From positions 1-45,257 of the forward strand of contig JAJYTW010000008.1 of assembly GCA_021792855.1 (NCBI GenBank): a DNA stretch of 45,257 nucleotides. The letters are read 5' to 3'. The notes under the pieces are model-generated. The model ran no database searches and was not told the DNA's origin. It saw nothing but the letters and a program-made list of their open reading frames with translations. The first letter of the stretch is position 1. Each line of letters begins with the position of its first letter. Positions 23,075 to 33,481 of the stretch are shown here, in pieces. The translations under genes and the position numbers were made by a program. This DNA comes from Actinomycetes bacterium. Lineage in GTDB: Bacteria > Actinomycetota > Actinomycetes > Streptosporangiales > Streptosporangiaceae.

Positions 23075-24421
23075 ATGAACCCGTCCTGGTCTTTCGAGAC
23101 CCGGCAGATCCATGCCGGGCAGTCGCCCGACCGCGATACGCACGCCCGCGCGCTGCCGATCTACCAGACCACCTCCTACACCTTCGATTCGGCCGAGCAC
23201 GCGGCGAACCTGTTCGCGCTCAGCGAGTTCGGCAACATATACACCCGGATCATGAATCCGACCCAGGCCGTCGTTGAAGACCGGATCGCCTCGCTGGAGG
23301 GCGGCGTCGGCGCGCTGCTGACTTCCAGCGGCCAGTCCGCGGCCACCCTGGCCCTGCTCAACCTGGCCGAGACCGGGGATCACATCGTCGCAAGCTCGCG
23401 CCTGTACGGCGGCACCTATAACCTGCTGCACTACACGTTCGCCAAGATGGGCATCGAGGTCAGCTTCGTACGCGACCCGGACGACATCGCGCAGTGGCGG
23501 TCGGCGGTCCGCCCGAACACCAAGGCCCTCTTCGCCGAGGTGGTGAGCAACCCGCAGGTCGACGTGCTCGACATCGAGTCAGTCGCGGCCGTCGCGCACG
23601 AGGCGGGCGTGCCCCTGGTGGTCGACAACACGATCGCCACGCCCTATCTGATTCGCCCGATCGAGCACGGCGCCGACGTGGTCGTGCACTCGGCCACCAA
23701 GTACCTGGGCGGGCACGGCACGTCGATCGGCGGGGTGATCGTCGACTCCGGGCGGTTCGACTACGCGGCCGACCCCGATCGCTTCCCGAATTACAACCAG
23801 CCCGATGAGAGCTACCACGGCCTGGTGTACGCGCGTGACCTCGGTGTCGGCTCGGCGCTCGGCGCCAACCTGGCGTTCATCCTCAAGGCGCGGGTGCAGT
23901 TGCTTCGTGACCTCGGCACCGCCATCTCACCGTTCAACGCCTTCCTGCTCGCACAGGGCATCGAGACGCTCAGCCTGCGAGTGGAGCGGCATGTCGCCAA
24001 CGCCCAGGCGGTCGCCGAGTGGCTGGAGGCGCGCGACGACGTGCTATCTGTCAACTATGCCGGGCTGGCTTCCTCGCCCTGGCACGAGCGTGCCCGCAAG
24101 TACGCGCCGAACGGGGTCGGCGGCGTGCTGGCGTTCGAGATCCGGGGCGGCAAGGAGGCCGGGGTGCGTTTCGTGGAGGCGCTGCAACTGCACAGTCACG
24201 TTGCGAACATCGGCGATGTCCGCAGCCTGGTGATCCACCCGGCGTCTACGACGCACTCCCAGCTTGCCCCCGAGGAGCAGCTTGCGAGCGGGGTCACGCC
24301 GGGCCTGGTCCGGCTCGCGGTCGGCCTGGAGAACCTCACCGACATCCTGGCCGACCTGGAACTCGGCTTCGCGGCCGCCGCCGAGGCGGAGTCCGGCGTC
24401 ACGTCCGGCGCCCGGGCCTGA
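23075..24421 (+). CDS. metY: O-acetylhomoserine sulfhydrylase (aminocarboxypropyltransferase)
   Basis: Makes homocysteine directly from O-acetylhomoserine and sulfide, in cytoplasmic methionine synthesis. The 448-residue length is typical of MetY and longer than cystathionine gamma-synthases. The PLP lysine is K209 ([18 protein letters not shown]), with the Cys/Met-metabolism family segments [16 protein letters not shown] and VVDNTIATP. The start ATG has GAGAGGA at 23059-23065. It is the first gene of a metY-metX operon behind the leader peptide and attenuator, which suits control by Cys or Met supply. Confidence 0.94.
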   Translation: MNPSWSFETRQIHAGQSPDRDTHARALPIYQTTSYTFDSAEHAANLFALSEFGNIYTRIMNPTQAVVEDRIASLEGGVGALLTSSGQSAATLALLNLAETGDHIVASSRLYGGTYNLLHYTFAKMGIEVSFVRDPDDIAQWRSAVRPNTKALFAEVVSNPQVDVLDIESVAAVAHEAGVPLVVDNTIATPYLIRPIEHGADVVVHSATKYLGGHGTSIGGVIVDSGRFDYAADPDRFPNYNQPDESYHGLVYARDLGVGSALGANLAFILKARVQLLRDLGTAISPFNAFLLAQGIETLSLRVERHVANAQAVAEWLEARDDVLSVNYAGLASSPWHERARKYAPNGVGGVLAFEIRGGKEAGVRFVEALQLHSHVANIGDVRSLVIHPASTTHSQLAPEEQLASGVTPGLVRLAVGLENLTDILADLELGFAAAAEAESGVTSGARA

Positions 24422-24426
24422 TCACG

Positions 24427-25572
24427 GTGGACGCCCGGCGCTACGCCGACCTTGGCTCCGTCGAACTGGAACTCGACGGGGTGCTGCCCGCGGTCCGGAT
24501 GGCATACCAGACCTGGGGCACGCCGAGGCTGGCCGATGGCCGGGTGACCAACGCGGTCCTAGTCCTGCACGCGCTCACCGGCGACGCGCATGTGGCCGGC
24601 CCGATCGGTCCGGACCAGCCGACTCCCGGCTGGTGGGACGGGCTGATCGGGCCGGGCCGCGCCCTGGACCCGGCGCGCTGGTTCGTGCTGGCGCCGAACG
24701 TGCTCGGCGGCTGCCGGGGCACGACCGGGCCGGCCTCGCAGGCGCCGGACGGGCGGCCGTGGGGCTCGCGGTTCCCGCGGATCACGATCCGGGACCAGGT
24801 CCGGGCCGAGGCGCTGCTCGCCGATCGCCTCGGCATCGACCGCTTCGCGGCGGTGATCGGCGGCTCCATGGGCGGCATGCGGGTCCTGGAGTGGCTGATC
24901 GGCTTCCCGGGCCGGGTCGGCGCCGGCCTGGTCCTGGCCGCCTGCGCGGCGGCCACCGCCGACCAGATCGGGACGCAGACCGCGCAGATCCTGGCGATTC
25001 GCTCCGACCCCGCCTGGCAGGACGGCGATTACCATGACGCCGGCCCGGGCCCGGTGACTGGCCTCGGACTGGCCCGCCGGATCGCCCACCTGACCTACCG
25101 GACCGAGACCGAGATGGACGCCAGGTTCGGCCGCCTGCCGCAGGGCGCGGAGGATCCGCTGCGCGGCGGGCGTTATCAGGTGCAGTCCTATCTCGATCAC
25201 CACGCGGACAAGCTGTCCGCGCGGTTCGACGCGGGCTGCTACGTCGTCCTCACCGAGGCGATGAACAGCCACGACGTGGGACGCGGTCGCGGCGGGGTGC
25301 GCGCCGCCCTGGCCAGGATCACCGCCCCGGTGATCGTCGGCGGCGTTGACTCCGACCGGCTCTACCCGCTGCGGCTGCAGCAGGACCTGGCCGCGGCGAT
25401 CCCGACCTGCGACGGTCTCCGGGTGATCCGCTCGCCGTACGGTCACGACGCCTTCCTGATCGAGTCCGAACAGGTCGAAGGCCTGATCCGGGAGACGCTC
25501 GACGCCGCCGCGGCCGAGTCACTGGCCTGGTGCGCTCCGGATCCTGGCCAGCGTCGCGCCGTCGGCGGGTAG
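24427..25572 (+). CDS. metX: Homoserine O-acetyltransferase
   Basis: Transfers acetyl from acetyl-CoA to homoserine, providing the MetY substrate. This is an alpha/beta hydrolase of 381 residues with nucleophile S147 ([14 protein letters not shown]), an acid near D308/D310 ([11 protein letters not shown]) and H340 (PYGHDAFL). The MetX signature [10 protein letters not shown] and the segment [14 protein letters not shown] (oxyanion region) are present. GTG at 24427, five bases after the metY stop, is the likely start; there is no strong ribosome site, so translation is probably coupled. The open frame upstream lies within metY. Succinyl specificity cannot be fully excluded. Confidence 0.93.
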   Translation: MDARRYADLGSVELELDGVLPAVRMAYQTWGTPRLADGRVTNAVLVLHALTGDAHVAGPIGPDQPTPGWWDGLIGPGRALDPARWFVLAPNVLGGCRGTTGPASQAPDGRPWGSRFPRITIRDQVRAEALLADRLGIDRFAAVIGGSMGGMRVLEWLIGFPGRVGAGLVLAACAAATADQIGTQTAQILAIRSDPAWQDGDYHDAGPGPVTGLGLARRIAHLTYRTETEMDARFGRLPQGAEDPLRGGRYQVQSYLDHHADKLSARFDAGCYVVLTEAMNSHDVGRGRGGVRAALARITAPVIVGGVDSDRLYPLRLQQDLAAAIPTCDGLRVIRSPYGHDAFLIESEQVEGLIRETLDAAAAESLAWCAPDPGQRRAVGG

Positions 25573-25687
25573 CCGGCCGCGGACCGGCCTGGCCGGCGCC
25601 GGGGCCGCTTTTCGGCGCGGCGATAAACATTCGGTATCTCTTCGTCGCCCAGGTCTCTTCAGGCGCTTAACCCCAGATAATCCGATT

Positions 25688-28600
25688 ATGCGAGATGCAC
25701 GGACGGCTCAGCGCGAAACGCTGCTGCCGCCCGCGCTGCGGCACGTCGCCAGGCACCGGGGCGCCTTCTCGGTGGCGGCACTCGCCGCGCTGCTGGCAGC
25801 CACCATCGTGACCGCCGCGATGACCTTCTTCGGCGCGGTGACGGCGGGCGCGGCGGGCGGCGAACTCAGTGGCCGCCCCGGTGCCGCCCTTACCGTGACC
25901 GATCCGGTCACGCCGGCCACCGCCGGGCCGGTCAGCGCGCGCCTGGCATCGGCGGTCCGGTCGCTGCTGCCCGGACTCGCCCCGGTCATCGCGGTCAGCG
26001 TGGCGTCGAATCCGCTGGATCTCGCTGGACCCGGTCGGTCCGCCGCCGGTCTCCAGACCCAGCTCATCTCGCTGCCGCGCGTGAGCCGCCACATCGTCCT
26101 GATCTCCGGGACCTGCACGGCGCCAGCCGGTTACCCGCTTCCCGCCTGCCTCCCGCGGGCGGCCGCCCGCCTGCTGCACGTCGTCCCCGGCGACCTGCTC
26201 CGGCTGCGCGACAGCGTCAGCGGCGCCACCGTCCAGGTACGGATCACCGGCATCTTCCGCCAGGCTCGCCCCGGCAGCGCGTACTGGACACTCGATCCGC
26301 TCGGCCCGGCCGCCGTCCAGCGCAGCGGCGGGTACACGGTCACCGGGCCACTGGTGGTCAGCCCGGCGGCGGCGGCCGGAGGCCGGCTGCCAGCCGCCTC
26401 GATCGCACTGCTCGGCGAACCCGACCTCGGCCGCCTCGGCGGGACCGGCCTGGCCGCGCTCGGCAACCGCCTGGCGGCCAGGATCGGCACGCTGGAAAAC
26501 TCGGCGAACTTTACCGATGCGGTCGTCACAACGCAGTTGCCCGGCCTGCTGGCCACGCTAGCCACAGCGCTAGTCGCGGCCAGGACGCAGGTGCTGGCCG
26601 GGCTGATCACGCTGCTCGTGATCGCCGGGGCAACCCTGTCGGCCGCCGTCCGCATGCTCACCCGGCGGCGCGAAATCGAGAACGCGCTGCTCGGCGCGCG
26701 TGGCGCGGCGCGGTACCAGATCGCGCGCGACGGCCTGCCCGATGTTCTCGTGGTGGCCGGGCCGGCGCTGCTAGCGGGTCCGTTCCTCGGTTCCTGGCTC
26801 GCCACGGCGCTGCTGCGCTCGGACGCGCTTGCCCACCCTGACCCGGCCCCGGCGGGAGCCTCCTGGCTGGCCGCGGCGGCGGTGGCCGCGGGCTGCTTAG
26901 CGATGTTCGCCGCACCCTGGCTGCGACGGCCGCCTTCGCCGGTCACCCGGCGGGCCCGCCGCGGCCGGGCGGTCGCGGTCGTCGTCGTCGCCAGGGCGGA
27001 CCTCGCGATCGTGGTGCTGGCCGGCGCCGCGTGCTGGCAGTTGGTCCGGTCCCCCAGCCCCGTCTCGGCTGGCCTGTCCGGACAGCTCAGCGCCGATCCG
27101 GTCCTCGTCGCCGCTCCCGTTCTCGCCCTCGTCGCGGGTGCGGTCGTGACCCTGCGGGCGATCCCGTTCGCCGCCCGGCTGGCCGAGCGGACCGCCGCCA
27201 GGAGCCGGGGCCTGATCACCCCGGCCGCTGCCTGGCAGATCAGCCGTCGGACGCTACGCCAGGCCGGGGTCATCCTGGTCGTCGTGCTGGCCGTGGCCGG
27301 CGCGGTGATGGCGGTTACCCAGCGAGATAGCTGGCGACAATCCGTGGCAGCCCAGGCCAGCTTCGCCGTCGGCGCCGATGCGCGGATAACGCTGCCGCCG
27401 GCAGCGGCGCTGGCCGCCGGGCAGGTCGCGCGGATCACCGCCGCACCGGGGGTGATCGCAAGCACTCCGGTCGTCCGCTCCTCGCTCACCCTGCCCGGTG
27501 GCGGCCTGGCGACGCTGCTGGCCGCGGACGCACGGGCCGCGGCGACGATCATCCCGCAGCAGGCTGACGGCCCGGGGCCGACCGCGCTGCGGAAGCTGGC
27601 CGCCCCGGCCGCGCGGACCGGGGTTCCCATCCCCGGGCACCCGAGCGGACTGCGGCTCACCGCCAAGCTCAGCTCGGGTGCGCCCGGCCAGACCGAGCTT
27701 TACGCCACGATCTTCGACGCGGCCGGGGTCGGCTACCTGCTCCCGGTCGGCTCGATTCCGGCCGATGGGCGGCCGCACACCCTGTCAGTCACCTTCGCCG
27801 CGAGTCACCGCGCCGACTACCCGCTCCGGCTCACCGGGTTCACCTTGCAGTACGCGATCCCGCGCGGGCGACTGCCCGATCAGCGACTCACCATCGGCGC
27901 GCTCCGGACGCTGCCCGGCGGGCGGTCGACTTCCGGTTCCGGCAGCCCGTTCCGTCCCGCGCCAGCCGGGGCCGTGCTGCACGGCGTTGCCACCCAGGCC
28001 ACCGGCGGCACCGCCCCGGCGGTCATCAGTGCCAGCACCACCGGCCGCGCCGTGACCGTGGTCTTCGCACCGGGAGCGCTCGCGTCGAGTGCCCCGGGCT
28101 CCGCGCCATCACAGCCGGGCGTCCAGTCGGGCGGGGCCGCGATCTCGCTGTCCGACGCCTATCCCGACCTCGGCGCTCCGCTGCCGGCCATCGTGACGCG
28201 AAGCCTGCTCTCAGCCGCCGGAGTGCGGATCGGCGGTCAACTGGAGGTGGCCGTCGGCGGCACGAATGTCGCGGTGACTCCGATCGCCGCGGTCACCAGT
28301 CTGCCGACGGCCGGCGCCGGAAGCCCGGCGCTGCTGGTCGACCAGCGTGCCCTGGCCGGCTTTCTGACGGCGGCGGGAGCGCCCCCGCCGAGCGTCACCC
28401 AGTGGTGGCTGCGGACCGGGCGCCCGCGCCTGGCCCTGACCGGCCTGCCGTCGGGAACCTCGGTCGTCAGCCTGTCCGGCACGACCGCGGCGATGCTGGC
28501 CGACCCACTGGCCCGGGCCGTTCAGCAGGCACTGCTCGCGATGGCGGCCGCCGCCATCGTGCTGGCCCTGACCTGCCTGCTCATCGGCATCGCCACCGGT

Positions 28601-28942
28601 TCCGAACGGGCCGCGGACGTGACGCTGCTGGACGCGCTCGGCATGCCTGGCCGGCAGATCGCGCGGCTCGTCGCGTTCGAGCAGGTGCTGACCACTGCCG
28701 CGGCAAGTGCGGTCGGCGTCGCCCTGGGAGCGGCGCTGAGCATGCTAATCGTTCCGGCCGACACGCTCACTGCGCAAGCGACCCGTCCGTTCCCGCCGCT
28801 TGAGGTGCGGATTCCCTGGCTGACGGCCAGCGCGGTCGCCGCGGTCCTCACCGCGCTGCCGCCGCTGATCGCCGCCGCCGCGGCTGCCAGCAGGTGGCCA
28901 GCGGCCGGCCGGGACGCACTGCGCACGGAGGCGGGGACATGA
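25688..28942 (+). CDS. FtsX/MacB-type ABC transporter permease (large)
   Basis: A 1084-residue membrane protein with the FtsX/MacB layout duplicated: an N-terminal helix (AFSVAALAALLAATIVTAAM), a large extracytoplasmic region, a core helix set with the cytoplasmic loop MLTRRREIENALLGARGAARYQIARDGL, a second extracytoplasmic domain of about 350 residues, and C-terminal helices with SERAADVTLLDALGMPGRQIARLVAFEQ. Such permeases export or extract lipids, peptides or lipoproteins by mechanotransmission. No ribosome site precedes the ATG, and GATAAT at 25674-25679 lies just upstream, so translation may be leaderless. It overlaps the next permease by ATGA. Substrate unknown. Confidence 0.87.
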   Translation: MRDARTAQRETLLPPALRHVARHRGAFSVAALAALLAATIVTAAMTFFGAVTAGAAGGELSGRPGAALTVTDPVTPATAGPVSARLASAVRSLLPGLAPVIAVSVASNPLDLAGPGRSAAGLQTQLISLPRVSRHIVLISGTCTAPAGYPLPACLPRAAARLLHVVPGDLLRLRDSVSGATVQVRITGIFRQARPGSAYWTLDPLGPAAVQRSGGYTVTGPLVVSPAAAAGGRLPAASIALLGEPDLGRLGGTGLAALGNRLAARIGTLENSANFTDAVVTTQLPGLLATLATALVAARTQVLAGLITLLVIAGATLSAAVRMLTRRREIENALLGARGAARYQIARDGLPDVLVVAGPALLAGPFLGSWLATALLRSDALAHPDPAPAGASWLAAAAVAAGCLAMFAAPWLRRPPSPVTRRARRGRAVAVVVVARADLAIVVLAGAACWQLVRSPSPVSAGLSGQLSADPVLVAAPVLALVAGAVVTLRAIPFAARLAERTAARSRGLITPAAAWQISRRTLRQAGVILVVVLAVAGAVMAVTQRDSWRQSVAAQASFAVGADARITLPPAAALAAGQVARITAAPGVIASTPVVRSSLTLPGGGLATLLAADARAAATIIPQQADGPGPTALRKLAAPAARTGVPIPGHPSGLRLTAKLSSGAPGQTELYATIFDAAGVGYLLPVGSIPADGRPHTLSVTFAASHRADYPLRLTGFTLQYAIPRGRLPDQRLTIGALRTLPGGRSTSGSGSPFRPAPAGAVLHGVATQATGGTAPAVISASTTGRAVTVVFAPGALASSAPGSAPSQPGVQSGGAAISLSDAYPDLGAPLPAIVTRSLLSAAGVRIGGQLEVAVGGTNVAVTPIAAVTSLPTAGAGSPALLVDQRALAGFLTAAGAPPPSVTQWWLRTGRPRLALTGLPSGTSVVSLSGTTAAMLADPLARAVQQALLAMAAAAIVLALTCLLIGIATGSERAADVTLLDALGMPGRQIARLVAFEQVLTTAAASAVGVALGAALSMLIVPADTLTAQATRPFPPLEVRIPWLTASAVAAVLTALPPLIAAAAAASRWPAAGRDALRTEAGT

Positions 28943-31788
28943 CCGGCGGCGGCGCGGCACGGCCGCTCCGCCACGCCGTGCTGGGCGAATCAGGTCCGGC
29001 GCCCGCCGTTATCCTCGCCCTGATGGCCGCCATCGTGGCCATCATCGCCATCGCGGGGCCCGCCGCGGTCACGGCGGCCAGCAACCAGGCGGTCCGTCAG
29101 GCCGTCGCGCAGGCGCCCGCAGCGGACCTGGGCGTGCTAGTCAGCGCTGCCCTGCAGGTTGGCCCCGGCTCTGGCGCTACCGCTGGCAATGGCCGGGAAC
29201 CCGGTCCGCCGGGCGCGGCACAACTAACCGCCGCGCAGGTCCGCGCGCTCGCCGTCGGGTTCGCGGCCGATCTGCCGTCGCCCTGGTTGTTCTCCCCCGC
29301 GCAGCGCTGGGCCGGTCTCACCGGACCGGCCAGGTTCGCGCTGACGGCATCCGCCCGGGGACGTCCGGCTCCCGGCGACGTGCAGCGGACCGATCCAGAA
29401 GGTCGGCCAGAGACAATCGAGGTCGCCTATCGAACGGGTCTCGCCAGGAACGGCGCCGTGGTCTCGGGCTCCTTGCCGGCCGGCCCGGCAGTGACCCGGC
29501 CGGGCCGGGCCGGCCGGTCCGGATCGGTCACTCTCGCGGTCGCGGTCACCACGGCCTGCGCCCGGGTGCTCGGCCTGAGAGCGGGATCGATGCTGTACCT
29601 GGGCGCCGGACGGCCCGGCGGCCCGCGGATCTGGCTGCGAGTCACCGGCGTGATCCGGCCCAAGGCACCGCAGTCATCGTTCTGGGCCATGGCGCCGGAA
29701 CTCCGGTCTCCGGTGCTCGAAGGGTCGGCCACGGCCCCGTACTGGCTGGCCGGGGTGTTCGCCGGGCCAGGCGAGCTCACCGCCATCGCGGCCGGATTCG
29801 CCGGGGGCACCGAACGGGCAACCTGGTTCTTCCCGCTCACCACGGCGCCGCGGGCCGCGAACCTCGGCCCGCTGGAAAACAGGCTGGCTGCCCTGACCGC
29901 GGCGCCGCTCATCCGGCGCACCGAACTGGACGCGCACGCGGCGATCCTGGCCGACACGTCGGTTACCAGCGGCCTGCAATCCGAACTCGGCCCGTTCCGC
30001 ACCCAGTTGCGCAGCACCGCGGGGACCGGCTCCGTCTTCGGGTTCGGCCTGCTCGCCGCGTGCGTCGCGATCCTGCTGGTCGCGGCCGGACTGGCCGTGG
30101 GAGCGTACCAGCCCGAGCTGGCGCTGCTCCGGGTACGCGGCGCCAGCCTGGCCCAGATCGGCGGCCGGATGCTGATCCGGTCCTGCTGCCTCATCCTGCC
30201 CGGGCTTGCGGCCGGGGTGGCGATCGCCTTGCTGCTGCTGCCCGGCTCCGGAGCCGGCGCTGCCGGCTGGGTCCTGCTCGGACTGGCCGGGCTCGCCTCC
30301 CTCGCCGCCGTGCCGATGCTCGCCGTGCTATCCAGCCACGGTCCGATGCCCGGGAGCAGCACCGCGGTGGTGCCGCGCCGATCCGGCCCGCGCCGCCTCG
30401 TCGCCGAGGCCACCGTGCTGGTAGCCGCGGCGGCCGCGGTCGCCGAGTTCCGGCTCCGCGGCCTGCCCGGCTCGGCCGCCGGGATCTACCTGAGCTCCAG
30501 CGCCGTCCTCGTCGCCGCGGCCGTCGGGATTGTGGTGAATCGCGCCTATCACGCCCCGGTACGGGCCCTCGCCGGGGCCGCGCTAGCCAGGCGCGGCGCC
30601 GTGAGCGCGATCGGACTGACCCGCGCGGCGCTGTCCGGAGCCGGCTCGGTGCTGGCCCTGCTGGCCCTGCTGCTGACCCTGACCCTGACGGTGTTCGGCG
30701 CGATGGTCGCGACCTCCATCTCGACCGGCCAGCGCTCGGGATCCTGGGACCAGGTCGGAGCCGACGCCACGGTGACGGCACAGGGCACGGCCAGCATCTC
30801 AACCGCCGATCTCCGCGCCGCCCGGCAGGTTCCCGGCGTCACGGCGGCGACCGCGGTCTACAGCGCGACGGGCCAGGGCGCCCTCGCCGTCACCCTGGCC
30901 GCCGGGCCGTCCGGGCGTCAGGCCGGGATTGTGACCGTCAGCCCGGCGGGGTATGCGGCCCTGGCCGCCCGCACGCCGTGGCCGTCATTCCCGGCACGCG
31001 CGCTCGCGCGACCCGCGTCGGGCACAGCGCCGGCTCCCGTGCTCGTCTCACCCGGCCTCGCCGCCGCCTTCGCCCGCGGCCGCGGACTATCGCTCGAGTA
31101 CGGCGGCTCGGCCATGCCGGTGCGGATCGCCGGCACGATCGGGCCGACGGCGGCTATGCCCTCTGGCGGGGAGTTCGTGGTGCTCCCGGACTGGGCCACC
31201 GCGCGGCTGCCGGCGCTGCCCCCGCCGTCGGTGATTCTGCTGGTCGGCCGGTCCATCGACGCCGGGTCGCTGCGCGCGATGGCGCGGCGCGTGCTGCCCG
31301 GCAGCGTCGTCCGGGTGCGGCAGGCGGTCTTCAGCGACCTGGTCAGCGCGCCCGCCCTGCAGCCGGCTGAGCGGCTCTACCGCGCGGGCACCGCAGCCGC
31401 CGCCGCGCTCAGCATGCTCGTCGTGCTGTTCTTCCTGGCCACCTCCGCGCGCGCCCGGGCCGGGATGCTGGCCCGCCTGTCGGCGCTGGGAATGCGCCGC
31501 AGGCAGGTGACCCTGCTGGCCGTCACCGAGGCGGTCCCGCTGCTCTGGGCGGCCGCCGCGGGGACCTTCGCATCCGCCTGGCTGCTCGCCGGCCTGATTG
31601 GCCCGGGTCTGGGCCTGAACGCTTTCACCGGCACGTCGGCGCCGACACCGCTGCGACCGACCTGGCCTGATCTGGTCGTGCCACTGGCCGGCGCGACCGT
31701 CGTCGCCGTGGCGGTCCTCGCGATCGACGGCATCAGGGCGGCGCGCCGCGACGTCGGAGCCGCGCTGCGGACGGAGGAGGCCGACTGA
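28939..31788 (+). CDS. FtsX/MacB-type ABC transporter permease (second subunit)
   Basis: A 949-residue partner of the preceding permease, with the same double FtsX organisation: N-terminal helix (AVILALMAAIVAIIAIAGPAAV), extracytoplasmic domain, helices around GSVFGFGLLAACVAILLVAAGLAVGAYQPELALLRVRGASLAQIGGRM, a second periplasmic-type domain and C-terminal helices with RARAGMLARLSALGMRRRQVTLLAV. The ATG at 28939 has GGAGG eight bases upstream and overlaps the previous TGA; the frame extending to 28894 is the other gene's tail. The two permeases are divergent enough to form a heterodimer with the two ATPases that follow. Confidence 0.87.
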   Translation: MTGGGAARPLRHAVLGESGPAPAVILALMAAIVAIIAIAGPAAVTAASNQAVRQAVAQAPAADLGVLVSAALQVGPGSGATAGNGREPGPPGAAQLTAAQVRALAVGFAADLPSPWLFSPAQRWAGLTGPARFALTASARGRPAPGDVQRTDPEGRPETIEVAYRTGLARNGAVVSGSLPAGPAVTRPGRAGRSGSVTLAVAVTTACARVLGLRAGSMLYLGAGRPGGPRIWLRVTGVIRPKAPQSSFWAMAPELRSPVLEGSATAPYWLAGVFAGPGELTAIAAGFAGGTERATWFFPLTTAPRAANLGPLENRLAALTAAPLIRRTELDAHAAILADTSVTSGLQSELGPFRTQLRSTAGTGSVFGFGLLAACVAILLVAAGLAVGAYQPELALLRVRGASLAQIGGRMLIRSCCLILPGLAAGVAIALLLLPGSGAGAAGWVLLGLAGLASLAAVPMLAVLSSHGPMPGSSTAVVPRRSGPRRLVAEATVLVAAAAAVAEFRLRGLPGSAAGIYLSSSAVLVAAAVGIVVNRAYHAPVRALAGAALARRGAVSAIGLTRAALSGAGSVLALLALLLTLTLTVFGAMVATSISTGQRSGSWDQVGADATVTAQGTASISTADLRAARQVPGVTAATAVYSATGQGALAVTLAAGPSGRQAGIVTVSPAGYAALAARTPWPSFPARALARPASGTAPAPVLVSPGLAAAFARGRGLSLEYGGSAMPVRIAGTIGPTAAMPSGGEFVVLPDWATARLPALPPPSVILLVGRSIDAGSLRAMARRVLPGSVVRVRQAVFSDLVSAPALQPAERLYRAGTAAAAALSMLVVLFFLATSARARAGMLARLSALGMRRRQVTLLAVTEAVPLLWAAAAGTFASAWLLAGLIGPGLGLNAFTGTSAPTPLRPTWPDLVVPLAGATVVAVAVLAIDGIRAARRDVGAALRTEEAD

Positions 31789-31789
31789 G

Positions 31790-32749
31790 ATGCCGAGCAT
31801 CGAAGAGCTCATCACCGCCCGGGAGAGAGCGGCCCGCGCTGCCGAGCCAGCGATTCCAGCGGACCTGCCGGTGATTGCCTGCGAGCGGCTGGTCAGGATC
31901 TTCTCCGTCGCCGGGGTCGAGACCCAGGCGCTGCAGGGCCTCGACCTGGTGCTCCGGCGCGGTGAGCTGACCGCCCTGATCGGCGCGTCGGGCAGCGGCA
32001 AGACCACTCTGCTGAACATTCTCGCCGCGCTCGACCTGCCTACCGGCGGCCGGGCCGTCGTGGCCGGCCACGACCTGCTGACCATGCGGGCCAGGGACCG
32101 GCTGGCCTACCGGCGCTCCACGGTGGGATTCTTGTGGCAGCAGACCAGCCGGAATCTACTCGGCCATCTCACCGTGGCGGAGAACATCGAACTGCCGATG
32201 CGGCTGGCCAGGAGCCGCCGGACCGACCGGAAAGCACGGACCAGCGAGCTTGTCGACCTGCTCGGGATCGCCGACTGCCGGGACCAACTGGCAGCCGGGC
32301 TGTCCGGTGGCCAGCAGCAACGGGCCGCGATCGGGGTCGCTCTCGCGAACCGGCCGGCCATTCTGCTCGTGGACGAGCCCACTGGCGAACTTGACGCGGA
32401 GAGCGCGGATGACGTCTTCGGCGCGCTCCGTGCGGTGAACGACCACGATCGGGTGACAGTGCTCGTCGTCACGCACGACGAGACGGTGTCCGAGCAGGTC
32501 AGCCGCACGCTTGCGATCAGGGACGGCCGGATCAGCACCGAGGTGCTCAGACGGACCGGCACCGACGAGCAGGGCCAGGCGGCACACTTCGCGCAGGAGT
32601 ACTCCGTCCTGGATGCTGCGGGCAGGCTCCAGCTGCCCGCCGACTTCATCGAGGCGCTGGCGCTGAAGGACCGAGTCCGCCTCACCCTCGAGCCCGACCA
32701 TGTCCGGGTCCTCCCGGACCGGGACGACTCGGTCGGGCGGGATGCCTGA
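31790..32749 (+). CDS. ABC transporter ATPase with C-terminal AbrB-like domain
   Basis: A 319-residue MacB/LolD-type ATPase: Walker A IGASGSGKTT (about 64-73), signature LSGGQQQR, Walker B ILLVDEPTGELD and the H-loop VVTHD. After the normal end of the domain (near 250) a further 55 residues read EYSVLDAAGRLQLPADFIEALALKDRVRLTLEPDHVRVLP, which has the SpoVT/AbrB swapped-hairpin pattern. AbrB domains bind DNA or act as dimerisation modules, so the ATPase may be coupled to regulation or dimer assembly. The gene starts one base after the second permease, behind GGAGGAGG, and overlaps the next ATPase by one base (TGATG). Confidence 0.88.
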   Translation: MPSIEELITARERAARAAEPAIPADLPVIACERLVRIFSVAGVETQALQGLDLVLRRGELTALIGASGSGKTTLLNILAALDLPTGGRAVVAGHDLLTMRARDRLAYRRSTVGFLWQQTSRNLLGHLTVAENIELPMRLARSRRTDRKARTSELVDLLGIADCRDQLAAGLSGGQQQRAAIGVALANRPAILLVDEPTGELDAESADDVFGALRAVNDHDRVTVLVVTHDETVSEQVSRTLAIRDGRISTEVLRRTGTDEQGQAAHFAQEYSVLDAAGRLQLPADFIEALALKDRVRLTLEPDHVRVLPDRDDSVGRDA

Positions 32750-33474
32750 TGGCGTGGCGGCGAGCAGCCCCGGCCCGGTTCGAGCCGGAGGTCGGCGAAG
32801 CGGACGGAGCCACGATCGTGCTGGCAGACGCGGTCACCCGCACCTTCGGGACCGGCCAGGCGGCGGTTGCCGCGCTGCGCGGAGTCAGCTTCGAGGTCCG
32901 CCGGGGTGAGCTGGTCGCGATCTGCGGCCGGTCGGGTTCGGGCAAGACCACGCTGCTGAACATCCTGGCCGGCCTGGACCGGCCGACCTCCGGCCGGGCG
33001 TTCGTCACCGGCCTGGAGGTGACGGCGATGAGCCGCGATGAGCAGCTCAGACTGCGGCGGGAAAGAGTTTCGCTGATCTTCCAGTCCCATGCCCTGCTGC
33101 CCACGCTGTCCGCGGCCGAGAACGTCTCGGTCCCGATGCGGCTCGCGAAGGTGGCCCCGGCGGTCAGGGAGCGCCGGGTCGCCGCGCTACTCGATCTGGT
33201 CGGCCTGGACGGAAAGGGCCGCAAGCGGCCGCACGAGCTGTCCGGCGGCGAGCAGCAGCGGGTAGGTATCGCCCGAGCACTCGCCAACGACGCCGCCGTC
33301 TTGCTCGCCGACGAGCCGACCGGCCAGCTCGACTCCCAGACGGCACGGCAGATTATGGGGATGATCAGGTCAATCGCGCACGCCGAGGGCATCACCGCGA
33401 TCGTTGCCACCCATGACCGGGGCCTGATGGATATCGCCGACCGGGTGCTGACCATCCGCGACGGGCGGATGTGA
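32749..33474 (+). CDS. ABC transporter ATPase (MacB/LolD type)
   Basis: A 241-residue ATPase with Walker A ICGRSGSGKTT, signature LSGGEQQRVGIARAL, Walker B VLLADEPTGQLD and H-loop IVATHD. It lacks the C-terminal extension of its neighbour. Last of the four-gene exporter operon, with one-base overlap to the gene before. Two permeases and two ATPases suggest a heteromeric complex of the MacB superfamily. It ends 7 bases before the convergent glycosyltransferase stop, with no hairpin between. Confidence 0.9.
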   Translation: MAWRRAAPARFEPEVGEADGATIVLADAVTRTFGTGQAAVAALRGVSFEVRRGELVAICGRSGSGKTTLLNILAGLDRPTSGRAFVTGLEVTAMSRDEQLRLRRERVSLIFQSHALLPTLSAAENVSVPMRLAKVAPAVRERRVAALLDLVGLDGKGRKRPHELSGGEQQRVGIARALANDAAVLLADEPTGQLDSQTARQIMGMIRSIAHAEGITAIVATHDRGLMDIADRVLTIRDGRM

Positions 33475-33481
33475 GCTTGAC

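Noticed and set aside
25573-25687. Terminator after metX
   Set aside because: Only short overlapping GC palindromes (for example CCGGCGCCGG near 25597) are present; none forms a stem clearly stronger than background.
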